From positions 1 through 23,977 of the forward strand of contig CAYYZY010000121.1 of the NCBI GenBank assembly GCA_964475955.1: a DNA stretch of 23,977 bases, in the 5' to 3' direction. The DNA is from DATKZH01 sp964475955 (GTDB lineage Bacteria; Planctomycetota; Planctomycetia; Pirellulales; Thermoguttaceae). The notes under the pieces were generated by a model. The model was not told the origin of the DNA and did no database searches. It saw only the letters and a program-made list of their open reading frames with translations. Positions 1 through 7,084 of this stretch are shown here, piece after piece (the stretch's first letter is position 1; every line of letters starts with the position of its first letter). The translations under genes were made by a program, and so were the position numbers.

Positions 1-105
1 AACCTCGTGCCACGTGGCAAGATGGCGGAGCACGTTGAGCGTGCGGATCTTGCCGCCCGTGTCGGCGGGAAGCAGGGGGCGTTTTTGGAGAAAGAGGATG
101 CGCAT
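1..105 (-). CDS. Glycosyltransferase, GT4-like, 5' end only (runs off the left edge)
   Basis: The minus strand from 105 reads ATG and stays open for 35 codons to base 1. The peptide begins MRILFLQKRPLLPADTGGK and continues with an IRTLNVLRHLA stretch. This is the typical start of GT4 glycosyltransferases: a first beta strand, then a loop with G-K-I-R before the first helix. It closely resembles the N-terminus of the sugar transferases found with PEP-CTERM/EpsH1 systems. The start is 12 bases after the TGA of the upstream fusion gene, so it is probably in the same operon. The catalytic domain is outside the window, so donor and acceptor are unknown. The family call is from the N-terminal motif only. 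Confidence 0.72.
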   Translation of the reverse strand, partial: MRILFLQKRPLLPADTGGKIRTLNVLRHLATWHEV

Positions 106-117
106 CTCGAACGGTTG

Positions 118-1986
118 TCAGAAGGCTAGCCGCAGCAGGGTCTTGAAGATCAAGTGCAGGTCGAACCAGAGCGACGACCGGGCCAGGTACTCCCGGGCCA
201 GGGCGATCTTCTCCGGCAGGATCTCGCCGAGATACGTCGCCTCGGGATCCACCGACTGCCCGAGGATCTCCGATTCGTCCCGGTACTTGATCGAGGCCAG
301 GTCGGTGATGCCGGGACGCACCGTGAGCAGTTCCGCGAAATCGTCGCGAAACGCTTCCACGAAACGGGGGACCTCGGGGCGCGGGCCCACGAAGCTCATG
401 TCGCCCCGCACCACGTTCATCAACTGGGGAATCTCGTCCAGCTTCGTCTTGCGAAGGAACCGCCCCACGGCCGTGATCCGCGGGTCCTCTCCGGCCGTCA
501 ATTGGCCGCCGAGCTTATGGGCGTCGGGCACCATCGTGCGGAATTTGAGGATCTCGAATCGCCGAAATCCGCGCCCCACGCGCTCCTGGCGAAAGAAGAC
601 GGGGCCCGGCGAAGTCAGCTTGATCAGCAGAGCCACCAACAGGAACAAGGGGCTGAGGATCACCAGGGCGGGAACCGCGACGCACAGGTCGAACGCCCGT
701 TTGGCGAACGACGCCATGTTTCCGGGGCCCGACCTCCGCGGCTGCTCCTCGGCGGCAAGCGGCGCCTCCTCCACGGCTCGGCTCGCGGGAGCCGGACCGC
801 CTCTTCGGTTCTCGGCGGCGATCCGCCTCACGTTGTCGATCACGTATCCCACGTCTTCCTCGCTCATGCGGGGATAGATCGGCAGCGATACGATCCGCTC
901 GTAGACCGCTCGGGCGACCGGCAGATCGTCGGGCTGGTAGCCGAACGTCTCTCGATAATAGGGGTGCATGTGCAGCGGCATGTAGTGCACACTGGTGCCG
1001 ATCCCGGCCGCGGCGAGTTGCCGGATGAATTCGCTGCGGTCGATCTCGAGCCGATCGAGCTCGAGCTGGATCACGTAGAGGTGCCAGGCGTGCTGCACGT
1101 TGAGTTCGACGGCCGGTGTGGTCACTTCCGGCACGTCGGAAAGCCCTTCGTCGTACATTCCCGCGTACCGCTGCCGCACTTTCCAGAAGTGCTCGCACCG
1201 GCCCAACTGGTGGATACCCAGCGAGGCGGCCACGTCGGTCATGTTGAACTTGTAGCCGGGCCCGAGGATTTCGTAGTACCACGAGCCCTCGGCGCTGAAA
1301 CGCTTCCAGGCGTCCTTGCTGATCCCGTGGAGGGTCATGATCCGCACCCGCTCCGCCAGGGCGTCGTCGTCGGTGGCGATCATGCCCCCTTCGCCCGTCG
1401 TGATCGTCTTCGTGGCGTAGAAGGAGAAGCAGGTGGCGTCGCCGATCGTCCCGATCACGCGGTCGCCGTACCGGGCCGGCAGCGCGTGGGCGGCGTCTTC
1501 GATCAGGCTCAGCCGGTGCGCTTCGGCGACGGCGACGATCCTGTCCATCTCGCACGGCTGCCCGCCGTAGTGCACGGGGACGATGGCTTTGGTCCGCGGC
1601 GTGATCCGGCTCTCGATCCGGTCGGGATCGAGGTTCAGGGTGTCGGGCCGGCAGTCGAGCAGCACCGGCTTCGCCCCGAGATGCACCACCACTTCGGCGG
1701 TCGAGGCGAACGTCATGGTCGGCACGAGCACTTCGTCTCCGGGCGAAATCCCGATCGCCTCGAGCGCCAACTCGAGCGCGGCGGTCGCCGAGCCGACCGC
1801 GATTGCGTGCTTGACCCCGATCCGCTCGGCGAACTGCGCCTCGAATCGCTTCACCTTGGGGCCGGTCGTGAGCCAGCCGGAACGCAAGGTCTCGACGACC
1901 GACTCGATCTCCTCCTCCCCGATCGTCGGCAGGGCGAACGGAATCCGGTGCTGCTTGAGCGTGGTGCTTGTGGACTGGTTGGACAA
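118..1986 (-). CDS. DegT/DnrJ/EryC1/StrS aminotransferase fused to a monotopic phosphoglycosyl transferase
   Basis: This is a 622-residue two-domain protein. Residues about 14-390 form a complete PLP sugar aminotransferase with the ED-AAH motif near 163 and the PLP lysine in FYATK (K193). A 30-residue Pro/Ala/Glu linker follows. Residues about 424-622 form a PglC/WcaJ-core phosphoglycosyl transferase: a re-entrant membrane helix with SPLFL (445-449), FRQERVG, KFRTM, the catalytic Asp-Glu pair in KLDEIPQL (D517/E518) and GDMSFVGPRP. Family knowledge: the first domain aminates a nucleotide keto-sugar, and the second moves the sugar-1-phosphate to undecaprenyl phosphate at the inner membrane. 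Inference: one chain makes the amino sugar and starts the glycan with it. The start is TTG, with GGGAGA six bases upstream, and no other start is near. The Campylobacter counterparts PglE and PglC are separate proteins. Confidence 0.93.
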   Translation of the reverse strand: MSNQSTSTTLKQHRIPFALPTIGEEEIESVVETLRSGWLTTGPKVKRFEAQFAERIGVKHAIAVGSATAALELALEAIGISPGDEVLVPTMTFASTAEVVVHLGAKPVLLDCRPDTLNLDPDRIESRITPRTKAIVPVHYGGQPCEMDRIVAVAEAHRLSLIEDAAHALPARYGDRVIGTIGDATCFSFYATKTITTGEGGMIATDDDALAERVRIMTLHGISKDAWKRFSAEGSWYYEILGPGYKFNMTDVAASLGIHQLGRCEHFWKVRQRYAGMYDEGLSDVPEVTTPAVELNVQHAWHLYVIQLELDRLEIDRSEFIRQLAAAGIGTSVHYMPLHMHPYYRETFGYQPDDLPVARAVYERIVSLPIYPRMSEEDVGYVIDNVRRIAAENRRGGPAPASRAVEEAPLAAEEQPRRSGPGNMASFAKRAFDLCVAVPALVILSPLFLLVALLIKLTSPGPVFFRQERVGRGFRRFEILKFRTMVPDAHKLGGQLTAGEDPRITAVGRFLRKTKLDEIPQLMNVVRGDMSFVGPRPEVPRFVEAFRDDFAELLTVRPGITDLASIKYRDESEILGQSVDPEATYLGEILPEKIALAREYLARSSLWFDLHLIFKTLLRLAF

Positions 1987-2095
1987 ACTGTCTCTCCCGC
2001 CACTAGGGGCGTCGTCTCAGGTGCTTCTCGGGAAGGTTCGACTTCAACTGGCCGCGCCGGCCGGTTGGCCGGAGCCCGGGCGGATGCGTCGCGAA

Positions 2096-3664
2096 CTAGG
2101 TGGCCAGCTCCGGCGAGGCCTCGGCCGCGGCCAAATGGCTGGACCAGTCTTCGACCGAGCGGATGGATTCGAGCATCCCCGAGTCCCTCAGGAGCTTCAC
2201 GTTGTGGTACTTCGAGTCCTGGTAGTCGCTGATCTCGCCGCCGGCAATCGCCTCGATGACCTGCTGGATCCCTTCCTCGACCGTCCATCGGGGCTGAAAT
2301 TCGAGCTGGTCGTGGATCTTGCGGAAACTGACCCGGTAGTTGCGGCGGTCGGCGAGCGAGTCTTCGCAGACCAGCTCGGCCGTGAAGACCTGTTCGTGCA
2401 CGAGCTCGCCGATCTCCTGAATCGTGTAGTTCTGCGCGTCGCAGCCGACGTTGAAGATCTGGTTGCCGACCACGCTCAGGGGCGCTTCGAGCGCCTCGGA
2501 AACGCCGAGGGCGGCGTCGTCGACGTGGACGAACGGCCGCCACTGGCCTCCCCCGAACACCGTGATCTGCCCGTCGACCTTGGCCTTGGCCGCCAGCAGA
2601 TTCACCACCAGGTCGAAACGCGTCCGCCCCGAGAAACCGTAAATCGTCGCGAATCGCAGGATGGTGGGCGTGAAGGCCCCGTCGGCCATGCTTTGCAGCC
2701 CGCGCTCGGCGGCCAGCTTGGTCTTTCCATACAGCGAAATCGGCTTCACCTCGGACCGCTCGTCGAGGACCTCGTCGTCGGCCCCGTACACGGAGCAGGT
2801 GCTGGCGAAGATAAAGCGCCGAATGCCCGAGGCCTTGACGACCTGGGCGATCATCTGGGTGGCGGTGAGGTTGACCTTGAGCGTCACGTCGTGGTCGACC
2901 TCGCAGGCCGGATCGCCCACGATCGCCCCCAGATGCACGACCGCGTCCATCCCGTGCATGGCGGTCACGACCCTCTCGACGTGCCGGAAATCGCCCTCAA
3001 CCAGCTCCAACCGGGGATGGCCGACGACGTCCTGAATCGGCTCCCTCCCGTAGATGAACCGGTCCAACACGCGAACCCGGTAGCCCTTCGCCAGCAGCTT
3101 CGGCAACAGCGCCGAGCCGATGTAACCCGCCCCGCCGATGACCAGAACGTTGCGGGCCGGGCCGCCGTTTTCCCTGAAGTGCGCTTCGCGTTCCGGGCGG
3201 ACCACCCATTCCCAGAGGAAGGTCCACGTGCGCGACGCCAGCGTCAGCGCCAGGTTGATCGCGAACGCCATCGCCAGCGCGGCGCGGGGAATCTCGGTCA
3301 AGTGGAGCCGATCCCACAGGAAGTACGTCAGAAACGCGAATATCAGGTAGCTCTGCGCGACCGCCTGGAGAATGACCAAGGCCTTGTAGCGCCCCTGGTA
3401 CGCCCGGCGGTACGTGTAGAAGCCGCTGATGCTGAAAGCGAGCAGGCAGATCGCCGTCAGCAGCCAACTACTGTGGCCATACGCGAGCACGTAGCTCCAG
3501 AACTCCTCCTCGTAGTCCACCATGCTTCCCTGCCCGTGGAGGGCGAAGCGCAGCAGGAAACGCAGCGCCAGCGCGGTCGCCAGCGCGAGGTTGACCATTG
3601 CGGCATCGGCGAGCATTCGCACCGCCATGCCCAGCGTAATTCGGGTTTTCAGCAGCCGCGTCAT
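2096..3664 (-). CDS. Membrane-anchored extended SDR (nucleotide-sugar epimerase/dehydratase)
   Basis: A 522-residue protein. Residues about 10-150 hold four hydrophobic segments (about 17-40, 62-82, 96-117, 126-145). They are followed directly by an NAD-binding extended SDR domain: IGGAGYIGS (176-184), DR at the end of beta2 (201-202), a Ser/Thr at 288-289 before SVYG, and the catalytic YGKTK (Y312, K316). The SDR looks like UDP-glucose 4-epimerases and related sugar epimerases/dehydratases. FlaA1/PglF-type 4,6-dehydratases also carry four N-terminal helices, but they have a second Rossmann domain in between, which is missing here. The product is probably used by the downstream aminotransferase-PGT fusion, 109 bases away. 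ATG at 3664 is preceded by GGAG at eight bases. The exact reaction cannot be read from the sequence. Confidence 0.88.
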   Translation of the reverse strand: MTRLLKTRITLGMAVRMLADAAMVNLALATALALRFLLRFALHGQGSMVDYEEEFWSYVLAYGHSSWLLTAICLLAFSISGFYTYRRAYQGRYKALVILQAVAQSYLIFAFLTYFLWDRLHLTEIPRAALAMAFAINLALTLASRTWTFLWEWVVRPEREAHFRENGGPARNVLVIGGAGYIGSALLPKLLAKGYRVRVLDRFIYGREPIQDVVGHPRLELVEGDFRHVERVVTAMHGMDAVVHLGAIVGDPACEVDHDVTLKVNLTATQMIAQVVKASGIRRFIFASTCSVYGADDEVLDERSEVKPISLYGKTKLAAERGLQSMADGAFTPTILRFATIYGFSGRTRFDLVVNLLAAKAKVDGQITVFGGGQWRPFVHVDDAALGVSEALEAPLSVVGNQIFNVGCDAQNYTIQEIGELVHEQVFTAELVCEDSLADRRNYRVSFRKIHDQLEFQPRWTVEEGIQQVIEAIAGGEISDYQDSKYHNVKLLRDSGMLESIRSVEDWSSHLAAAEASPELAT

Positions 3665-3680
3665 GCCTCGGTCTCCATCG

Positions 3681-3708
3681 GTTATAACCAGGGTGTCGAA
3701 AACGTCAG
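3681..3708 (-). promoter_or_regulatory. Candidate sigma70-type promoter in front of the membrane SDR gene
   Basis: On the minus strand a -35-like CTGACG (3703-3708, 4/6 to consensus) is followed after 16 bases by TATAAC (3681-3686, 5/6). The -10 lies inside a perfect 10-base palindrome, GGTTATAACC (3680-3689), that could also bind a regulator. The expected start would leave a leader of about ten bases before the ATG at 3664. A terminator-like hairpin lies just upstream, which makes a fresh transcription start here sensible. Confidence 0.45.
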
Positions 3709-3715
3709 AGCCACG

Positions 3716-3744
3716 AGAAACTACAAACGTGCCGGGCCGGCACG
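3716..3744 (-). terminator. Candidate intrinsic terminator after the acyl-ligase gene
   Basis: Bases 3728-3744 are a perfect inverted repeat, CGTGCCGG-C-CCGGCACG on the minus strand. It would fold as a stem of at least six GC-rich pairs. TTTGTAGTTT follows in the direction of transcription. It starts 13 bases past the end of the acyl-ligase gene. The T tract is interrupted, so termination may be partial. Confidence 0.5.
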
Positions 3745-3757
3745 AGCAGCCAAGATT

Positions 3758-5347
3758 TCAGCCTTTCGGCGTCATCGCAACGGTATCGCATCCGTCGCGC
3801 AACGCGGTCCGTCGGATCTTGCCGCTCGAGGTCTTGGGCACCGAGTGGACGAATCGGACCGCGTGAACGAGCTTGTATCGAGGCAAGTGGCGCCGACAGT
3901 GGGCCAGGATCTCGCCTTCGGCCGGAACGTCTCCATTCGACGACCCGACGACGAAAGCCACCGGCGCCTCCCCCCAGATTGCGTCGGGCCGGCCCGCCAC
4001 GGCCACCTCCGCGACGCCGTCGAGCTCCAGGATCACGTCTTCGATCTCTTTCGGGTTGATCCGGTAGGCGCCGGTCTTGATGATGTCGCTCTTGCGCGTC
4101 ACGAAGTACAGGTATCCGTCGTCGTCGATTCGGGCGAGATCCCCCGTCCACAGGCGCCCGCCGCGCAACACCCGGGCCGTCTCCTGCGGATCGTTCCAGT
4201 AGCCGAGCATGATGTTCTCACCCTGGGCGACGATCTCGCCCACTTCACCGGGCGGCACCGGCTCGCCGGCTCCGTCGAGCACCCGAAGCGTCACCCCCGG
4301 GATTCCCCGGCCGATGGACCCCGGCTTGGCGTCCAGATCTTCCGGCATCAGCGTCGACAGCCGCGCCGTCGCCTCGGTCTGGCCGTACATCGGGAACAAA
4401 CGCACGTGGGGAACGGCCTCGCGGAGCTGCTCGATCACCGCGGGAGCCAGCCCCCCGCCGGCGCACGTCAGATAGCGGAGGTCCGGGAAAGCGCGCTTCC
4501 GGAAGTCGGACCGGTGCAGCAGCATCGCGTACGACGACGGCACGCCCGCGAACCCCGTCGCGCGCTGGGAGACCATCAGGTCCAGCGCCCGGTTCCAGAA
4601 GACGAAGTCGGACGCGAGAATCAAACGCCCCCCCACCGCCAAGTGCGTGAACAGCAGCGAGTTCCCGTACGAATAGAAGAAGGGCAGGATCACGAAAACG
4701 GCGTCGTCGGCCCCCAGCCCCAGGTAGTCGACCACCGAGCGGCAATTGGCCGCGATGTTCCGGTGGCTGAGCATTACTCCCTTCGGCCGCCCCGTGGTCC
4801 CCGACGTGTAAATCAACTGGGCCAGGTCGTCGACGCCGGGCGCGGCGCACGAAGGCGCCCCTCCGTCGCGGACTACGTCGGCCAGCCGCGATGCCTGCCA
4901 CTCGGCGGGAAACGAGGCGGAGGGTGCCGGTTCAACGAGAATGAGTTGCCGAACGCCGGCCGCGCCGTCCTTCGGCAACTGCTGCCGGCCCCACGCGGCC
5001 AAGGGAGGCGCCGCCTTCGAGCCCGAGATGATCGCCGTCGGCGACGCGTCGCCCAGCGTAGCCGACAGCTCCCGCACGGTCGTGTCCGGGTTGAGCGCAA
5101 CCGCGACGCCGCCCGCCCGAAGCACGCCCAGGTAGCAGGCCACGTATTCCGGGGAATTGCCCAACAGCAGGGCCACACGGTCGCCGCGCCGGAGTCCCTC
5201 GCGCTCCAGCCAAGCCGCGATTGTCTCGGACTGTTCAGCGAGCTGGCCGTACGTCACGTCCAGTCCCTTGTGGTGGACGGCGACTCGGCCCGGCGCCGCG
5301 CCGGCCTGTTCGAGGAAGAGGTCGCAGAGCGTTTTCATGCCTGGCAT
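3758..5347 (-). CDS. AMP-forming acyl-CoA/acyl-ACP synthetase
   Basis: An ANL-superfamily adenylating enzyme of about 529 residues. Visible motifs: phosphate loop YTSGTTGRPKG (about 180-190), MYGQTEATARLS, LWTGDLARIDDDGYLYF, the hinge region RKSDIIKTGAYRINPKEIED, and the C-terminal catalytic lysine in KTSSGKIRRT (about K510). Family chemistry: carboxylate plus ATP gives acyl-AMP, then the acyl group passes to CoA or a carrier-protein thiol. An ACP gene lies two genes upstream, so an acyl-ACP product is likely (inference). The ATG at 5347 shares one base with the LarA stop (TGATG), so translation is probably coupled; a second ATG at 5338 (MKTLCDLF) is equally good by homology. The open frame back to 5404 is not needed. 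Exosortase A-type polysaccharide loci carry a comparable ligase. Confidence 0.9.
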   Translation of the reverse strand: MPGMKTLCDLFLEQAGAAPGRVAVHHKGLDVTYGQLAEQSETIAAWLEREGLRRGDRVALLLGNSPEYVACYLGVLRAGGVAVALNPDTTVRELSATLGDASPTAIISGSKAAPPLAAWGRQQLPKDGAAGVRQLILVEPAPSASFPAEWQASRLADVVRDGGAPSCAAPGVDDLAQLIYTSGTTGRPKGVMLSHRNIAANCRSVVDYLGLGADDAVFVILPFFYSYGNSLLFTHLAVGGRLILASDFVFWNRALDLMVSQRATGFAGVPSSYAMLLHRSDFRKRAFPDLRYLTCAGGGLAPAVIEQLREAVPHVRLFPMYGQTEATARLSTLMPEDLDAKPGSIGRGIPGVTLRVLDGAGEPVPPGEVGEIVAQGENIMLGYWNDPQETARVLRGGRLWTGDLARIDDDGYLYFVTRKSDIIKTGAYRINPKEIEDVILELDGVAEVAVAGRPDAIWGEAPVAFVVGSSNGDVPAEGEILAHCRRHLPRYKLVHAVRFVHSVPKTSSGKIRRTALRDGCDTVAMTPKG

Positions 5348-6600
5348 CAGGATGCGTGCCCCGCCGTCTCGCGGAGGTCGTGAACTTGCTGCATGGGAGC
5401 ACAAGGGAAAACGGCCGCCTTCGTCGGACCTGCAAAACGGCGGGCCAGCGATCGCGCCAGTTCGGCCGGTTCGTGAAAGACCGGGTAGCCTTCCCAGTAG
5501 AGCTTCCGGACGTCGTCACGGGGGACCGTGGGAGCGTAGATCCACAGCTCTCGGTCGCCCAGGCGTCGCCGTTTCACCGGAGGGCGATAGCTCGCGCCAC
5601 CCGGTCCGAACAACCCATGATGCCCCAGCCCTTCGCTGGCCGCCGTCGTCAATACGAGCGCGCCGCCGCTCCGTACGATCGGCGATTTCGCGCCCTTCAG
5701 CACCACGAAGGCGTTCTCCGATTGAATGAAGTCGACGTCCTTGGGGTACGCGTTGAACAGCGCACAGTCGTACTCGGCAGTCACGTCCGTCCGAAAAACG
5801 CCCGCCCCCAAAGCACAGGCTCGGCGGTGGGCCGCCACGACGTCCCCCGCACACACGTGCGACGTTTCACGCCGCCGGTTGGTGACCACGCAAACGGCGA
5901 AGTCGAGCCCGAGCTGCCGGGCGTACCGTTCCGCCTCGAGTCGAAACCGGTTTTCATTCGGGTCTCCGCCGCCCCGCAATCCGAGCTGCACGAACTTGTG
6001 GCTGCGGGCCGTCGCTTCCAGGTCGCTCAGTCCCGGGAGGAGGAGCTTCGCCCCCCCGCTGTATCCGGCGAAGGAATGGGGCAGTACGGAGCCGATCGCA
6101 ATCTTCAACTCCGCCTGGAAGAACGTTCGGTTGACCTTCAACTCGCGCTGGCCGTACTCGATTCCGGTCGGCGCGAGGCCGCGACGGCAATCGTGGCACT
6201 CCACCGCGTACTGCGAGGCCGTTTCGTCCCCCACCTTCCAGGCCCGGCCGCGTGCGTCGACTGCGCCGTGCGACCCCGTGGCAACGACCATCCTGATCGC
6301 CTCCCGAGGCAGCCCCGCTTCGGCGAGCTCCTGCAACACGGACGGCAGGATTTGCGACGCCTGGGTGGGGCGAGCCAGGTCGTCGACGACGATGCACGCG
6401 CTCTTCCTCCCGGCGGCCAGTTCGCGAAGCGTCGGGCTTTCCAGCGGCGAGCGGATCGCCTCGGAGATCGCTTCCGCCGAGCAGGCCGGCGCGTCGCGCG
6501 GGCCCAAAACGTCCACCGACCAGTGAGCGGGAAGCTCCAGCCGGTGGTAGCCGTCCCGATACCACGCGCCCCAGGGCAGGTCGACGACAGGCGCACCCAT
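5347..6600 (-). CDS. LarA-family nickel-pincer nucleotide racemase/epimerase homologue
   Basis: A 417-residue LarA/DUF2088 protein, the usual family length. Family knowledge: LarA racemises lactate, and relatives act on other 2-hydroxyacids, through a nickel-pincer nucleotide bound to a lysine. Matching residues by my alignment to the Lactiplantibacillus enzyme: DLAR D74/R77 (D72/R75), ATGSH H111 (H108), LPHSFAGYSGGAK H175 and K185 (H174, cofactor K184), ARSH H201 (nickel ligand H200). Spacings are exact: H175 to K185 is 10 residues, and K185 to H201 is 16. Odd point: the substrate-binding lysine of LarA (K298) falls in YPKDVDFIQSENAF and is Asn (N296). ATG 6600 starts nine bases after the ACP stop; an in-frame ATG at 6663 would overlap the ACP gene and extend past the family N-terminus. 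Function inferred: epimerisation of a hydroxyacid used by the adjoining ligase and ACP. Confidence 0.85.
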   Translation of the reverse strand: MGAPVVDLPWGAWYRDGYHRLELPAHWSVDVLGPRDAPACSAEAISEAIRSPLESPTLRELAAGRKSACIVVDDLARPTQASQILPSVLQELAEAGLPREAIRMVVATGSHGAVDARGRAWKVGDETASQYAVECHDCRRGLAPTGIEYGQRELKVNRTFFQAELKIAIGSVLPHSFAGYSGGAKLLLPGLSDLEATARSHKFVQLGLRGGGDPNENRFRLEAERYARQLGLDFAVCVVTNRRRETSHVCAGDVVAAHRRACALGAGVFRTDVTAEYDCALFNAYPKDVDFIQSENAFVVLKGAKSPIVRSGGALVLTTAASEGLGHHGLFGPGGASYRPPVKRRRLGDRELWIYAPTVPRDDVRKLYWEGYPVFHEPAELARSLARRFAGPTKAAVFPCAPMQQVHDLRETAGHAS

Positions 6601-6608
6601 GCTCGCGG

Positions 6609-6884
6609 CTACTCGGACGAGGCCCGGCAATCGGTCGACGCACCGCACTCCGCCTGCTTCCATCGCACGTAGGCCACGATCGCCGCCACCGAGTCGAAGT
6701 TCTCGGGCATCATGTCGTCTTCGTCGACGGCGATTCCGTACGCCTTCTCCAGGTGCGCGATCAGGTCGACCATCACCAGCGAGTCGATCACGCTCAACTC
6801 CAAGAGCGAATCGTCGTCGCCGAAGTCGCCGGCAACCTCGCTCGCCCGGTGCTCCATCAAGTACCGGCGGATCTCGTCCTTCAT
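6609..6884 (-). CDS. Acyl carrier protein
   Basis: A 91-residue acidic, helical protein with the ACP pattern. It has an N-terminal helix, a loop, then VIDSLVMVDL with the predicted phosphopantetheine serine S35, followed by HLEKAYGIAVDEDDM and a C-terminal helix ending VAYVRWKQ. It would carry acyl groups as thioesters after 4'-phosphopantetheinylation. ATG at 6884 has GGAG three bases and AGGAG eleven bases upstream; a TTG one codon earlier is possible. It is followed at short spacing by the LarA homologue and then the acyl ligase, so it is most likely the acceptor for that ligase rather than the housekeeping fatty-acid ACP. No ketosynthase, FabD or other fatty-acid gene is in the window. 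Confidence 0.88.
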   Translation of the reverse strand: MKDEIRRYLMEHRASEVAGDFGDDDSLLELSVIDSLVMVDLIAHLEKAYGIAVDEDDMMPENFDSVAAIVAYVRWKQAECGASTDCRASSE

Positions 6885-6887
6885 CAA

Positions 6888-7084
6888 CTCCAGGGCTCCT
6901 TCATGTGGGCTAAATCACGGTTCGCGATTCGCTGAAACCAACTGTAGGCAACGGCCTAGTAACTGAGGTGGAAGAAAAGGGGTAAACCTATGTTGATTGC
7001 CGACGGCGCGTGGAGTCAATGTGAAACCGTCGCCCTCCACCTGGCTTCGCCGATCGCGGGGCGGTCTGTAGGGATCAAGCCGGT
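6888..7084 (-). promoter_or_regulatory. 197-base intergenic leader before the ACP-LarA-ligase cassette, possible promoter
   Basis: No gene fits here. On the minus strand a good -35-like TTGACT (7014-7019) is visible, but nothing at 15-18 bases resembles a strong -10 (best CAACAT, 3/6). A small hairpin, TAGGC-CGTT-GCCTA, lies at 6945-6958. The gap is larger than nearly every other gap in the window, so it probably holds regulatory sequence for the cassette, but I cannot pin it down. Confidence 0.3.

Noticed and set aside
1987..2095. GC-rich self-complementary stretch (CCGGCC...GGCCGG type) in the 109-base gap before the fusion gene
   Set aside because: Several overlapping short complementarities are possible, but no T tract follows and no promoter is convincing. 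It looks like GC-rich spacer.
1583..5383. A 1266-codon open frame on the plus strand (and similar long plus-strand frames at 154-2232, 5221-6672, 15971-17050 and 18303-19532)
   Set aside because: They are antisense shadows of well-supported minus-strand genes in high-GC DNA. Their products are rich in Arg, Pro, His, Gly and Asp and show no domain motif, and the 1266-codon frame crosses several gene boundaries.
6609..6884. ACP as the housekeeping fatty-acid ACP
   Set aside because: No fab genes flank it, and its neighbours are a LarA homologue and an acyl ligase, so a dedicated role is more likely.
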